From Desulfomicrobium apsheronum (GTDB lineage: Bacteria > Desulfobacterota > Desulfovibrionia > Desulfovibrionales > Desulfomicrobiaceae): a stretch of 64,000 bases of DNA. Under the pieces are notes generated by a model that worked only from the letters and a program-made list of their open reading frames with translations, was not told the origin of the DNA and did no database searches. The stretch covers positions 407,071 to 471,070 of the forward strand of contig NZ_FORX01000001.1 in assembly GCF_900114115.1 (NCBI RefSeq), in the 5' to 3' direction. Each line of letters starts with the position of its first letter. Position 1 is the first letter of the stretch. Positions 55,701 to 63,936 of this stretch are shown here, one piece after another. The position numbers were made by a program, and so were the translations under genes.

Positions 55701-55754
55701 TGCTGCACGCTGGGCTCCGGGGGATCAGGTTCGCCCGGGCAGTGCGCACTATGA
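52704..55754 (+). CDS. Double receiver fused to a PEP/pyruvate-binding (PPDK-N) domain
   Basis: A 1016-residue hybrid. Residues about 25-160 form a receiver-like domain without a clear acceptor Asp. Residues about 165-315 form a second receiver with intact VVEDSPR, an acceptor Asp in GVLSDVRFPRGG and Lys in FVDKNSP. The C-terminal two thirds match the ATP-binding domain of PEP synthase and PPDK (GSMGGKARGLAFL, LAVRSSSLLEDAQYQAYAGLY). The phosphohistidine and PEP TIM-barrel domains are absent. It may be a phosphorylation-controlled kinase or ligase. The ATG follows CCGGAGACAGAC. Its last 40 residues look unlike the family and overlap argP. Confidence 0.85.
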   Translation: MSLTPSLQLVAQDSEFRKFHDLMARKVQNILLVSTAYDAWVMEEDCKLSERIVSEYQGLNLSRPPRLTWASGAEEALAILRQSPFELVILMPQLAEREALILGQKIKELGLGIPVYLLTHREVFLPGESPAEGIDRQFVWTGNADLLVALVKNTEDAMNVDFDTVSVGIRVIIVVEDSPRYQSCLLPILYRELVVQTQDVIREGLNQEHRLLTMRCRPKILLADNYEDALALFQKFEPYVLGVLSDVRFPRGGKLDASAGVDLLGAIKAQRFDIPLLLMSNEPDNARRAREIPASFVDKNSPSLLGDVRAFVLERLGFGDFIFRGPEGEEISRAGSLYALEERLKTIPAEALVHHSRHNDFSRWFFARTEFELANRLRPMSESDFASPELLRRGVTEMIRDRRQQRQKGIVANFNSKDFDPTTDFFKIGQGSMGGKARGLAFLFSILNRLPALAVKYPGVDFFMPKTLGISTEGFDSFVKINNLEYLSGTDLADDEVLKIVEKARFPKWLSHQLKAYLAQVRHPLAVRSSSLLEDAQYQAYAGLYSTIMVPNNHPDPNVRLQELILAIKQVYASTFYQAPKAFSRRVSQRTDEEKMGVLVQQVIGDDYGGYFYPAISGVAQSYNYYPFGRMKPEDGVATIAFGFGKIVVDGGQTLRFSPRYPNILPQCPTVELALRTAQTEFYSLPLEHWPWARTDFSLARRNITEAEEEGPLALVASTFLPEEGRIRDTASIPDRPRVLLFAPVLKHKILPLAEILADVLGIAESAMGCPVEIEFACKLHQDKQHRPVFSLLQLRPMSARADLNRVTITEHDRERAFCLSTHALGNAEKTDVHDIVFVRPDTFEVEKTMQIAGEIGRINAALMAEGRKYLLVGPGRWGTADRWLGIPVAWNDICGVSAIVETASAQLRVEPSQGSHFFHNITTLGINYIMMSGKAGERFDWEWLEGHDVVAREEHVVHVRLPSPMIIKVDGRSSHCAITPGNGAGQGREQDPAPQGAGCCTLGSGGSGSPGQCAL

Positions 55755-56604
55755 TTTCGGCGATGCGCCGTGAAAGGCTGCTCTGCAGGCTCCAGCACTG
55801 ATAGAAGTGTGGGACGCGCAAGGTTTCTCCCGGTGTCAGATCGACCAGTTCACCGCGTCTAAGATACGGCTCGGCCAGGATGCTGGAGACCATGCCGTAC
55901 GCTCCGCCCTGGAGTATGAGTCCCTGAAAGCTGATGTTGGACGGCATGACGTGCGCGGGCGGGGTGATTTCCTCACCGAAGTGCTGGCGCAGAAATTCGT
56001 GCTGCAGCGCGTCCTTGTGGTTGAAGATGACGATCGGTGCGGTGTCCGCGGCCTGCCGGTCGAAACCATGTGGGCAGTGGCGCGATCTGAACGCGGGCGT
56101 GGCCACGCACAGGTATTCCATGTCGCCAAGGTCGTGGGTGAGCAGCCCCTGAAAATTCGCCGGGGTCGAGGTGATGGCGCCTTGGACTTCCCCCGAGCGC
56201 AGATAGGCGTGGGTCACGGACTGGTCGTCCACCACGAGATCAAGAAGCACGTTTTCTTCCGCGAGGATGTCGGGAATGCTGCGCAGGAACCAGTTGTCCA
56301 GGCTGTCGGCGTTGACGGCCAGGGTCACGGTCGCCGTAGTGCTGTTTTCTCCCGGGGCCAATTCCTCGAAGAGCGACTCTTCCAGGACGGAAAGTTGTCG
56401 GAAGTGGCGCAGCACGGCCATGCCTGCGGCTGTGGGCCGGATCGGCACCGAGCGCACCACGAGCATTTGGCCCACGTGTTCCTCAAGCTGCCGGATGCGT
56501 TGGGAAATCGCGGACTGGGTCAGAAAGAGCGAGCGGGCGGCCTTTTCAAAGCTTTGCTCGGTGATGACAGCGGCCAGGGCCTGAAGGTGTTTGGTATCTA
56601 TCAT
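55639..56604 (-). CDS. argP: LysR-type regulator ArgP/IciA family
   Basis: A 321-residue LysR regulator. The helix-turn-helix is at residues 4-60 (QALAAVITEQSFEKAARSLFLTQSAISQRIRQLE). The effector domain and the ArgP-like AADTAPIVIFNHKDALQHEFL segment follow. ArgP senses lysine or arginine and activates argO, which is encoded divergently 91 bases away. The protein is about 25 residues longer than usual; the Pro- and Ala-rich tail (about 295-321) overlaps the convergent PEP-binding hybrid gene by 116 bases. Confidence 0.92.
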   Translation of the reverse strand: MIDTKHLQALAAVITEQSFEKAARSLFLTQSAISQRIRQLEEHVGQMLVVRSVPIRPTAAGMAVLRHFRQLSVLEESLFEELAPGENSTTATVTLAVNADSLDNWFLRSIPDILAEENVLLDLVVDDQSVTHAYLRSGEVQGAITSTPANFQGLLTHDLGDMEYLCVATPAFRSRHCPHGFDRQAADTAPIVIFNHKDALQHEFLRQHFGEEITPPAHVMPSNISFQGLILQGGAYGMVSSILAEPYLRRGELVDLTPGETLRVPHFYQCWSLQSSLSRRIAEIIVRTARANLIPRSPACSIQRPAAPGPVHAPAPPRFRE

Positions 56605-56695
56605 TAGTTTTTCTTATGGCTCAATAAAATTATTCGTTTTCCTTATGACTCCTCCTCGATTATTCCCCGGTTCAACGTAACACAAGGGGAACCTG

Positions 56696-57313
56696 ATGAT
56701 TTTCACGCCATTTTTGCAGGGTCTGGGAACAGGCGCCGGACTCATTATCGCCATCGGCGCACAAAATGCCTTTGTGCTCAACCGGGGTCTGACCCGCAAC
56801 CATCATCTCACCGTGGCGCTCATCTGCGCCTTGAGCGACGCCCTGCTCATAACCCTTGGACTGTCGGGCATGGGAATTGTCTTGGCGCACAGCGAGGCGC
56901 TGGCGGTTTGGGCAACCTGGCTCGGGGTGGCCTTTCTTTTCTGGTACGGGCTGCGATCCTTTCGCTCGGCCATGCGCTCGGGAAGTCTCGAAGCCCAGGA
57001 ACGGGCGCGGATGGGGCTTGGGGCCACGGTGGTCGCGACCCTCGCCGTGACGTTCCTCAATCCGCACGTCTACCTTGATACCGTACTCCTGCTTGGCTCC
57101 ATCGGTGGGCGCTATCCTGAGGCGCAGCGGTTTTTCTTCGGCGCGGGCGCGGTCACGGCCTCCCTGCTCTGGTTTCTCGCCCTGGGTCTTGGTGCGCGCC
57201 TGTTGCTGCCTTTTTTTCGGCATCCCAGATCATGGGCCGTGCTCGACGTTTTGGTGGGCCTGACCATGTGGGGCGTGGCCGCATCGCTGGTGGCGTCCGT
57301 TTTTGCGGCCTGA
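56696..57313 (+). CDS. argO: LysE/ArgO family amino-acid exporter
   Basis: A 205-residue inner-membrane exporter with about six helices. The N-terminal GLIIAIGAQNAFVLNRGL and the TFLNPHVYLDT motif are the LysE/ArgO signature. It would export arginine or lysine when cytoplasmic levels are high. It is divergent from argP; the 91-base gap contains two CTTATG-type segments that could be part of the ArgP site. The ATG follows AAGGGG. Confidence 0.93.
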   Translation: MIFTPFLQGLGTGAGLIIAIGAQNAFVLNRGLTRNHHLTVALICALSDALLITLGLSGMGIVLAHSEALAVWATWLGVAFLFWYGLRSFRSAMRSGSLEAQERARMGLGATVVATLAVTFLNPHVYLDTVLLLGSIGGRYPEAQRFFFGAGAVTASLLWFLALGLGARLLLPFFRHPRSWAVLDVLVGLTMWGVAASLVASVFAA

Positions 57314-57378
57314 TTTGGGGTGTCTGAACTCTTTACCCCGCACCGTCCCCCGGCTATCAACCTCCCATCGGAGGAACG

Positions 57379-57822
57379 ATGGCCAAAAATTACGATCCGC
57401 GCATGCACACGGCGGAGCACATTCTCAATCAGACCATGGACCGGCTTTTTGCCTGTGGGCGGTGTTTTTCCGCGCATGTGAACCCGGACAAGGCCAAGTG
57501 CGACTATCATTATGATCGCGATCTGACCGAGGCCGAGGCCCGGGACGTGGAGGCAAGGGTGAACGCCGTCATCGGCGACGACTTGCCGGTCTTCGCCCAG
57601 GCCATGTCCCGCACCGAGGCCGAGGTCCGCTTCAATCTGGAACGCCTGCCGGAAGACGCGTCCGAGGAATTGCGCATCATCTACATCGGGGATTACGATG
57701 CATGCCCGTGCATCGGCGAGCATGTGGACCGTACCGGCGCGCTGGGTACGTTCCGGCTGACCACGCATTCATTTGAGAACGGGGTGCTCAGACTGCGCTT
57801 CAAGCTCGGAAAAAACGCCTGA
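57379..57822 (+). CDS. AlaX-type trans-editing protein (alanyl-tRNA editing domain)
   Basis: A 147-residue free-standing editing domain related to the threonyl/alanyl-tRNA synthetase SAD domain. The zinc ligands are visible: HTAEH (His-x3-His) near residue 10 and CIGEH (Cys-x3-His) near residue 113. It would hydrolyse mischarged tRNA, probably Ser-tRNA(Ala) or a similar error. It starts after GGAGGAACG and ends three bases before the cobD-cobQ gene. Confidence 0.88.
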   Translation: MAKNYDPRMHTAEHILNQTMDRLFACGRCFSAHVNPDKAKCDYHYDRDLTEAEARDVEARVNAVIGDDLPVFAQAMSRTEAEVRFNLERLPEDASEELRIIYIGDYDACPCIGEHVDRTGALGTFRLTTHSFENGVLRLRFKLGKNA

Positions 57823-57824
57823 TC

Positions 57825-60383
57825 ATGGCGAATCTCCCCTCACACGGCGGCAATATCCGCTTCATGGCCGCGTCGCTTGATTGCGCACCGGAAGACATCC
57901 TGGACTTTTCGGCCAACATCAACCCTCTGGGGCCGCCCGCATGGCTGCGCCCCGTTGTGGCTCGTGCCCTGGCCGGGACCGCCCATTATCCCGAACCACG
58001 GGCAGACGGGCTGCGCCGGATAGCCGCCTCGCGCATGGATGTACAGCCCCTCAATGTGGTCGCGGGCAATGGTTCGTCGGAACTGCTTTACGCCCTGCCC
58101 AGGGTCTGTGCCTCTCTTGGAATTGAGCGCGCCGTTTTGCCCGTGCCCTGTTACGGAGATTATGGACGGGCGTGCGCGGCCGCCGGAATTTCCTGCCAAA
58201 CTCTGGTTCTGCGCCCCGAGAATGGCTTCGCCATGGATTGGTCAGGGCTTGATGATTTGCTTCAGGAGCGGGCCCTGGCCATTCTGGGGCAGCCCGGCAA
58301 TCCGGCCGGAACCCTGCTCGAACCTGAGCGCATCCTGGATTTGGCCGATCGGCATCCGAAGAGTTTTTTTCTTGTCGACGAGGCTTTCGCCGATTTTGTC
58401 CCGCGCCTTTTCCGGCTGGGCGCGGCGATTCGCCCCAATCTCTTTGTCCTGCATTCCCTGACCAAATTCTACGCCGTGCCCGGGCTGCGTCTGGGCCTTG
58501 GGTATGGCGGCGCGGAGATATGCGCGGCGATTTCGGCCCTGCTGCCGGACTGGAGCGTCAACGCGCTGGCCCAGGCCGTGGGCGAGGAGGCTCTGCGTGA
58601 CGACGCCTACGCCGAGCGCTCCATGGATGCGGTGCAGGCTCTGCGCACTCGTCTGGAAGCTGATCTTGTGGGCCTTGGGCTCAAAGTTTTTCCGGGCAGC
58701 GCCAACTATCTGCTCTGCCGCAATGAGCACCCGGACGCCTTTGCCTTGCAGGAAATGCTTGCCAAGAATCGCATCCTGATCCGCAACTGCGCCAATTATG
58801 AAGGACTCGATGCCCGTTATTTTCGGGTGGCCGTGCGCGGCACCGAGGAAAACGAGCGTCTGGTCAACGCTCTTTCAGAGATTTTCGAACCGGCCCGGTC
58901 CCGCAGTCGGGTCGTGCGCAAAACTCCTGCGATCATGCTGCAAGGGCTTTCGTCCAACGCGGGGAAGTCGGTCCTCACGGCGGCCCTGTGCCGGATTTTC
59001 TTGCAGGACGGACTGGCCGTGGCTCCGTTCAAGGCCCAGAACATGTCGCTCAATTCCTTTGTCACTCGCGGTGGCGGGGAAATGGGCCGGGCTCAGGTTC
59101 TGCAGGCCCAGGCCTGCCGGATGGAGCCGGACGTGCGCATGAATCCGGTGCTTCTGAAGCCCAATTCGGAGACGGGTTCGCAGGTCATCGTGCTCGGCAA
59201 GCCCGTGGGCAACATGAGCGTGGGCCAGTACATCCGCTTCAAGCCGCAAATTTTTGAAACCATCACCAGGGCTTACGAAGAACTCGCCGCACAGGCCCAG
59301 GTCATGGTGCTGGAAGGCGCGGGCAGTCCGGCCGAGGTCAACCTCAAGTCCCATGACGTGGTCAATATGCGCATGGCCCTCCATGCCGGGGCCAAGGTGC
59401 TGCTGGCCGGAGACATCGACCGGGGCGGGGTGTTCGCCTCGTTTGTCGGCACCATGGAGGTCATGGAGGAATGGGAGCGGGCGTTGGTGGCGGGGTTTGT
59501 CGTCAACCGCTTCCGGGGCAGACAGGATCTGCTCGGGGACGCCATCGACTATGTGCGTCGTTTCACCGGAGTCCCGACGTTGGGTGTGGTGCCGTTTCTG
59601 CCGAATCTGGGCTTGCCCGAGGAGGATTCGGTCAGTTTCAAGGAGGCTCGGCCGCTTGGCAGGCAGTCCGAACTTCGCGTCGTGGCTGTGGACCTGCCGC
59701 ATATTTCCAATTTCACGGATCTCGATGCGCTGGGCCTTGAACCGGATGTGGACCTGCGCATTGCGCGCACACCACGGGATCTGGACGGGGCCGACGCGAT
59801 CATTCTCCCGGGTTCGCGCAATGTGTTCGCGGATCTGGATTATCTTTGGAGTTCGGGCATGGCTGGGGCGGTTCTGGCCAGCCGTGCCGAAATTGTTGGA
59901 ATCTGTGGTGGGCTGCAAATGCTCGGAACAGCCATCACGGATCCATCCAGTGTCGAAAGCGCGGGGGCGTGCGCCCGTCCCTTGGGCTTTTTGCCTTTGG
60001 CAACGCAGATGGCGGTGGACAAGGTTCTGTGCCAGGCGAGCTGCGTGCATCCGGCTTCAGGGGAAACGATTCGCGGGTATGAGATCCATCACGGGCGCAC
60101 GTGTGTGCTCGATGGGCAGGTCGAGCCGCTCATGACCCGCGCCGACGGAACCGTGATTGGATGGAGCCGGGCCGACGGCATGGTCTGGGGTACCTATCTG
60201 CACGGAGTCTTTGATGCTGATGGGTTCCGGCGCTTCTTTCTGGATCGTCTGCGGAGGCGCAAGGGCCTCGATCCCCTGAAATCGGTGCAAGTGGCCTACG
60301 ATCTTGAAGCCGCGCTGGATCGCCTGGCTTCGGTGGTGCGCGGGAGTCTCGACATGGAGCGGATTTATCGCCTTCTGGATTGA
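57825..60383 (+). CDS. cobQ: CobD-CobQ fusion: threonine-phosphate decarboxylase-like plus cobyric acid synthase
   Basis: An 852-residue bifunctional protein. Residues about 1-350 are a PLP-dependent aminotransferase-fold domain of the CobD/CobC type ([14 protein letters not shown] Lys in [15 protein letters not shown]). It would make aminopropanol phosphate from threonine phosphate. Residues about 360-852 are cobyric acid synthase: P-loop [21 protein letters not shown]-type segment [13 protein letters not shown], and a glutaminase domain with the Cys in [11 protein letters not shown]. Both act late in cobalamin synthesis. Usually these are separate genes. No other cob genes are in the window. 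Confidence 0.93.
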   Translation: MANLPSHGGNIRFMAASLDCAPEDILDFSANINPLGPPAWLRPVVARALAGTAHYPEPRADGLRRIAASRMDVQPLNVVAGNGSSELLYALPRVCASLGIERAVLPVPCYGDYGRACAAAGISCQTLVLRPENGFAMDWSGLDDLLQERALAILGQPGNPAGTLLEPERILDLADRHPKSFFLVDEAFADFVPRLFRLGAAIRPNLFVLHSLTKFYAVPGLRLGLGYGGAEICAAISALLPDWSVNALAQAVGEEALRDDAYAERSMDAVQALRTRLEADLVGLGLKVFPGSANYLLCRNEHPDAFALQEMLAKNRILIRNCANYEGLDARYFRVAVRGTEENERLVNALSEIFEPARSRSRVVRKTPAIMLQGLSSNAGKSVLTAALCRIFLQDGLAVAPFKAQNMSLNSFVTRGGGEMGRAQVLQAQACRMEPDVRMNPVLLKPNSETGSQVIVLGKPVGNMSVGQYIRFKPQIFETITRAYEELAAQAQVMVLEGAGSPAEVNLKSHDVVNMRMALHAGAKVLLAGDIDRGGVFASFVGTMEVMEEWERALVAGFVVNRFRGRQDLLGDAIDYVRRFTGVPTLGVVPFLPNLGLPEEDSVSFKEARPLGRQSELRVVAVDLPHISNFTDLDALGLEPDVDLRIARTPRDLDGADAIILPGSRNVFADLDYLWSSGMAGAVLASRAEIVGICGGLQMLGTAITDPSSVESAGACARPLGFLPLATQMAVDKVLCQASCVHPASGETIRGYEIHHGRTCVLDGQVEPLMTRADGTVIGWSRADGMVWGTYLHGVFDADGFRRFFLDRLRRRKGLDPLKSVQVAYDLEAALDRLASVVRGSLDMERIYRLLD

Positions 60384-60393
60384 TGGTGCCTGC

Positions 60394-62343
60394 TCAATCG
60401 CTTTTCAGGACGCGCACGCTTGTCTCGTAGTAGGGCGTGCCGCGTCCAACGGTGCTTGAAATGTCCCGGGTCAGCCGGTTCAGGCCGTGCCCGGCTTTGA
60501 GCCAGCCCCCGCGTTCAGACACCAGAATGTCTCGCCGCTGCCCGGCCTTCACTTCAAGTTTTGCCCGGACTGCTCCATTCCGGCTTTCCACCAGCACTTC
60601 TTCTCCATTTTCAAGACACAGGCGGTGCGCCTCCTCCACGGCCAGGATGACCACGGGCAGAGGATCGTGTTCGGCGAGGGTTCGCTCGGAGCAGATGAAC
60701 CCGTGGGGGGCGATGGTCAGCAGCCTGTAGGGGTATGCGGGATCGCGGCGGTCGAGGTCATCGGGCCTGAACTCGGTCATGAATTGAAACCTGCCCGAAG
60801 GCGTGGGGAAGCTTTTGTCCGCAAAGGGGACCATGGGAGCGTCCAGGCGGAAGGCCTTTTTTCGCAGGTCCGCCATGGAGCATCCCTGTTCCCGGATGGG
60901 CGCGCAGAGGTCGTGCAGCCAGTCCGTGACGCTGCGCTGGAAACGATCGGCAAAATCAAAGCGTCCGGCCAGGTCGTGAAACATCCGGAACTCGCTTTTG
61001 CATTCGCCCATGGGCGCGATGGCCCGGTTGACGGGCCCGACATGGTTGTGCCCGTAGCTGGCCATGACGTCCTCTTCTTCCAGAAACGTCGTGGCTGGCA
61101 GAAAGACGTGGGCCTGGTCGGCGGTGTCGTCCAGAAAATGCCCGGAATAGACCACGAATTCGGCGTGCCGGAACGCGGCGATCGTTTTGGCCGTGTTCGG
61201 GGCCATGCACACGGGGTTGGCGGCCGTGACATATATCATGCGGATTTCAGGATCGCGGGCGCTCATGATCTCTTCTGCGATGCGAGGCAGGAGCAGGGTG
61301 CGTCGCGGCGGGTTCAGGTCGTCGCCCCAGAATTTCTGGTCGAAGGGGCCATATTCCTCGAAGCCCTGGCTGACTCCGCCGCCGGAGACGCCGATGTTGC
61401 CGCTGATGGCGGCGAGGGCGTCTATGGCCCGGATGGACAGGTGGGCTTCCCTGTGACGGTGCATGCCCCAGCCAAGCAAAGTGGCCGTGGGTTTTTGGAG
61501 CATGAAGGTTTCGGCCAGGAAGTGTGCATCTTCCACGGCTGTGTCGCAGCGCGCGCACAATTCTTCCACGCTGTGCCGGGCTAGAATGCCCAGGTATGCG
61601 TTTGCGCCCAGCGCATGGTTTTCCATGAAGTCGCGGTCTTCGGCCTCCCGGGCCAGGATGAGCTTGGCCACGGCCATGGCCAGAAAGGCGTCGGAGCCGG
61701 GCCTGGGTGCGATGTGCCTGTCGGCGAGGGCCGCCGATCTGCTGGACACCGGATCGATGAGCACGACCCTGCCGCCGCGCTGCCGGATCTCGCGGATGAC
61801 GGGGACGAGGCTGATGTTGGTGGAGACGGGGTTGCGTCCCCATAGAATCATGGATTTGCTGTTGGCGTGGTCCAGAGGATCATGGGACACCCGCCTGCCA
61901 AAATCGAGGTCCTGGGCGCTCTGTCCCGTTCCGCCGCACAGCGACCCCACCGGCGTGGTCACTCCTCCCAAAAGATTGAAGAAGTAGCGGTTAAGGAGCT
62001 TCAGGGCCGTACGTTCCCCGTATCCCTGATAGTAAAGAATGGCCTCGGGCCCGGACTCCGCTGCGATGGACTTCAAACGGCTGGCGACAGTGTCCAGCAC
62101 TTCGTCCCATCCGGCCGTCCTCCACGGAAGCGAGCGCCGGTCGCGGATCAGCGGCTGGGTGATGCGCTCCGGACTGTAGATCCGCTTGATGTACCGCGCC
62201 GCCTTTACGCAAGTCAGGCCCTTGGTAACGGGGTGTCCGGGATCACCCTTCAGGGCGACCAGACGGCCGTCGCGTATTTCGGCCAGAAGGCCGCAGGTGT
62301 TGGGGCAGTCTCTGGTGCAGGTGGTCACGATCGTTTCATTCAT
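60394..62343 (-). CDS. Molybdopterin-dependent oxidoreductase (DMSO reductase superfamily)
   Basis: A 649-residue molybdopterin enzyme with an N-terminal [4Fe-4S] motif (CTRDCPNTC followed by LTCVKA). WGRNPVSTN and VLIDPVSSRSA are cofactor-binding segments, and the C-terminal dinucleotide-binding domain ends GRGTPYYETSVRV. No UGA codon is in frame; the residue near the metal may be Cys in GSLCGGTG. No signal peptide is seen, so it should be cytoplasmic. The substrate is unknown; the metal could be Mo or W. The ATG at 62343 matches the domain start but has no good ribosome site. Confidence 0.88.
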   Translation of the reverse strand: MNETIVTTCTRDCPNTCGLLAEIRDGRLVALKGDPGHPVTKGLTCVKAARYIKRIYSPERITQPLIRDRRSLPWRTAGWDEVLDTVASRLKSIAAESGPEAILYYQGYGERTALKLLNRYFFNLLGGVTTPVGSLCGGTGQSAQDLDFGRRVSHDPLDHANSKSMILWGRNPVSTNISLVPVIREIRQRGGRVVLIDPVSSRSAALADRHIAPRPGSDAFLAMAVAKLILAREAEDRDFMENHALGANAYLGILARHSVEELCARCDTAVEDAHFLAETFMLQKPTATLLGWGMHRHREAHLSIRAIDALAAISGNIGVSGGGVSQGFEEYGPFDQKFWGDDLNPPRRTLLLPRIAEEIMSARDPEIRMIYVTAANPVCMAPNTAKTIAAFRHAEFVVYSGHFLDDTADQAHVFLPATTFLEEEDVMASYGHNHVGPVNRAIAPMGECKSEFRMFHDLAGRFDFADRFQRSVTDWLHDLCAPIREQGCSMADLRKKAFRLDAPMVPFADKSFPTPSGRFQFMTEFRPDDLDRRDPAYPYRLLTIAPHGFICSERTLAEHDPLPVVILAVEEAHRLCLENGEEVLVESRNGAVRAKLEVKAGQRRDILVSERGGWLKAGHGLNRLTRDISSTVGRGTPYYETSVRVLKSD

Positions 62344-62482
62344 TATGTAAAGGGGGTGAAGATGTTGAAGGGTTGCATCCTGTTTTTCAGGGCGTGCGAC
62401 ATATTCCGCCACATGCACGGCGTCGTCAACCTGGGGCCGGCCCGCTTGACAATTGTCATCCCCCGTGCTCCCCAAGACGGCC

Positions 62483-63478
62483 ATGAAACCCTTTGCTCTT
62501 GATCTCGAAACACCTGTCCGTGGGCGCCTTGCCCCCAGCCCGACCGGCCATCTTCATCTCGGCAACGCCTGGTCCTTCCTGCTGTGCTGGCTGGCGGTGC
62601 GCTCTGCCGGAGGACGGCTAGTGCTGCGCATGGAGGATATCGACCCGGAGCGTTCGCGCCCGCACTTTGCCGAGGAGATCATGCGCGATCTGGCGTGGCT
62701 CGGCCTGGACTGGGACGAGGGGCCGGATCTCGGCGGCCCGTATGCTCCTTACACGCAGCAAGAGCGCATGGAGCGCTATGCGGAGGTCATTGAGGCGCTG
62801 ACACGCCTTGGCCGCACCTATCCGTGCTACTGTACGCGCAAGGAACTCAAGACCATGGCATCGGCGCCGCATCTCGAGGATGCCGGGCCGGTATATCCGG
62901 GCACCTGTCTGGGGCTTGGTGCTGACGCACGCAGGGAGCGGGAGGCGCAGGGCAGGCGCCCGGCACTGCGTCTGCATGGCGCGGGGGAGACTCGCTTCGA
63001 TGATTTGCTGCATGGCGAGGTTCGTCTGGATTGGGCGCAGTGTGGTGGGGACTTTCCGCTGCGCCGATCAGACGGGGTCATAGCCTATCAACTGGCAGTG
63101 GCCATGGATGACGTGGATCAATGCATCAATCTGGTGGTCCGGGGTGCGGACATCCTGCCGTGTACGCCGCGCCAGATCTTTCTCTTTGATCTTTTGCAAG
63201 CGCCGGTTCCGCGCTATGCCCACGTGCCCTTGCTGCTTGATCATGAGGGTGTGCGTCTGGCCAAGCGCCATCAATCGCTTGAGTTGCGCGCGTTGCGTGA
63301 GATGGGGATATCGCCGCGGGCTGTCGCGGGGTATCTGGGACATCTGGCAGGCTTGCTGCCCGAGGGCGTCGCGGTGGCGCCAACGGAGGTCGTCTCTGAA
63401 TTTGCATGGGGGAAGATCCCCCAGGGACCCGTGGTCTTGCAGGATCAGGTCGAAATCGTATTGAAACGGATCTCGTGA
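62483..63478 (+). CDS. gluQ: Glutamyl-Q tRNA(Asp) synthetase
   Basis: A 331-residue glutamyl-tRNA synthetase catalytic core without an anticodon-binding domain. It has the HIGH-type motif APSPTGHLHLGN, the zinc site CYC...YPGTC (Cys-x-Cys, Tyr-x3-Cys) and a KMSK counterpart RLAKRHQ. It attaches glutamate to the queuosine base of tRNA(Asp). The ATG at 62483 is chosen over a TTG at 62453. It is somewhat longer than typical GluQ. It is divergent from the molybdopterin gene. Confidence 0.94.
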   Translation: MKPFALDLETPVRGRLAPSPTGHLHLGNAWSFLLCWLAVRSAGGRLVLRMEDIDPERSRPHFAEEIMRDLAWLGLDWDEGPDLGGPYAPYTQQERMERYAEVIEALTRLGRTYPCYCTRKELKTMASAPHLEDAGPVYPGTCLGLGADARREREAQGRRPALRLHGAGETRFDDLLHGEVRLDWAQCGGDFPLRRSDGVIAYQLAVAMDDVDQCINLVVRGADILPCTPRQIFLFDLLQAPVPRYAHVPLLLDHEGVRLAKRHQSLELRALREMGISPRAVAGYLGHLAGLLPEGVAVAPTEVVSEFAWGKIPQGPVVLQDQVEIVLKRIS

Positions 63479-63556
63479 AAAGTCTTTTATTTCAGGTAGA
63501 AAGGATGCTGTCGGCGGAATGGAGTCAATTAATTTTATAAAAGTGTGGATTTTTAG

Positions 63557-63585
63557 TTGACGGGCGTCGACGAGTTCACATAGAG
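63557..63585 (+). promoter_or_regulatory. Possible promoter upstream of the 5S rRNA gene
   Basis: TTGACG (63557-63562), a 17-base spacer and ATAGAG (63580-63585), 69 bases before the 5S gene. The -10 is imperfect. Confidence 0.45.
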
Positions 63586-63653
63586 GCTTCTTCCGCGATG
63601 AGGAACGCCTCTTCCGGACAAAGCAAAGTTCATTGATATTTTCATATATTTCG

Positions 63654-63769
63654 TCCTGGTGACCACGGCGGAGGGGAACCACCCGATTCCATTCCGAACT
63701 CGGAAGTTAAGACCTCCAGCGCCGATGATACTGCAAGTTCACTTGTGGGAAAGTAGGTCGTCGCCAGGA
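63654..63769 (+). rRNA. rrf: 5S ribosomal RNA, not preceded by 23S
   Basis: 116 bases with the terminal helix TCCTGG/CCAGGA, the conserved CCGAACTCGGAAGTTAAG loop region, and GATGATACTGC and GGGAAAGTAGG segments. A T tract follows at once and can terminate transcription. The gene upstream is gluQ, with no 23S rRNA between, so this copy is separate from an rRNA operon. Confidence 0.95.
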
Positions 63770-63814
63770 CCTTTTTTTTCTCTTCTCTTGGTTGGAAAGT
63801 CATTAAAAAAATGA

Positions 63815-63843
63815 TTGACCTTTTGAAGACAGCGGGGTTAGAA
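63815..63843 (+). promoter_or_regulatory. Possible upstream rRNA-operon promoter
   Basis: TTGACC (63815-63820), a 17-base spacer and TTAGAA (63838-63843). It is followed by a hairpin CCTTTGCGAAG / CTTCGCGAAGG (63855-63880). Confidence 0.4.
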
Positions 63844-63907
63844 GATTAACCCTGCCTTTGCGAAGAACGCTTCGCGAAGGAAATTTGAAAAAGCTTGAAG
63901 AAAGCGC

Positions 63908-63936
63908 TTGACGGTGGATGAGGGAGTCGATAGAGA
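63908..63936 (+). promoter_or_regulatory. Probable rRNA-operon promoter at the window end
   Basis: TTGACG (63908-63913), a 17-base spacer and TAGAGA (63931-63936). Downstream, GATCTTTGACAAATAAATAG (63963-63982) resembles the leader found just before 16S rRNA genes. The 16S gene itself would lie beyond the window. Confidence 0.6.

Noticed and set aside
60394..62343. Selenocysteine formate dehydrogenase
   Set aside because: No in-frame UGA occurs and the residue near the metal region is not in the FDH context, so the enzyme is left as an unassigned molybdopterin oxidoreductase.
63068..63682. A 204-codon minus-strand frame crossing into the 5S rRNA
   Set aside because: It is antisense to gluQ and the 5S gene and shows no protein family features.
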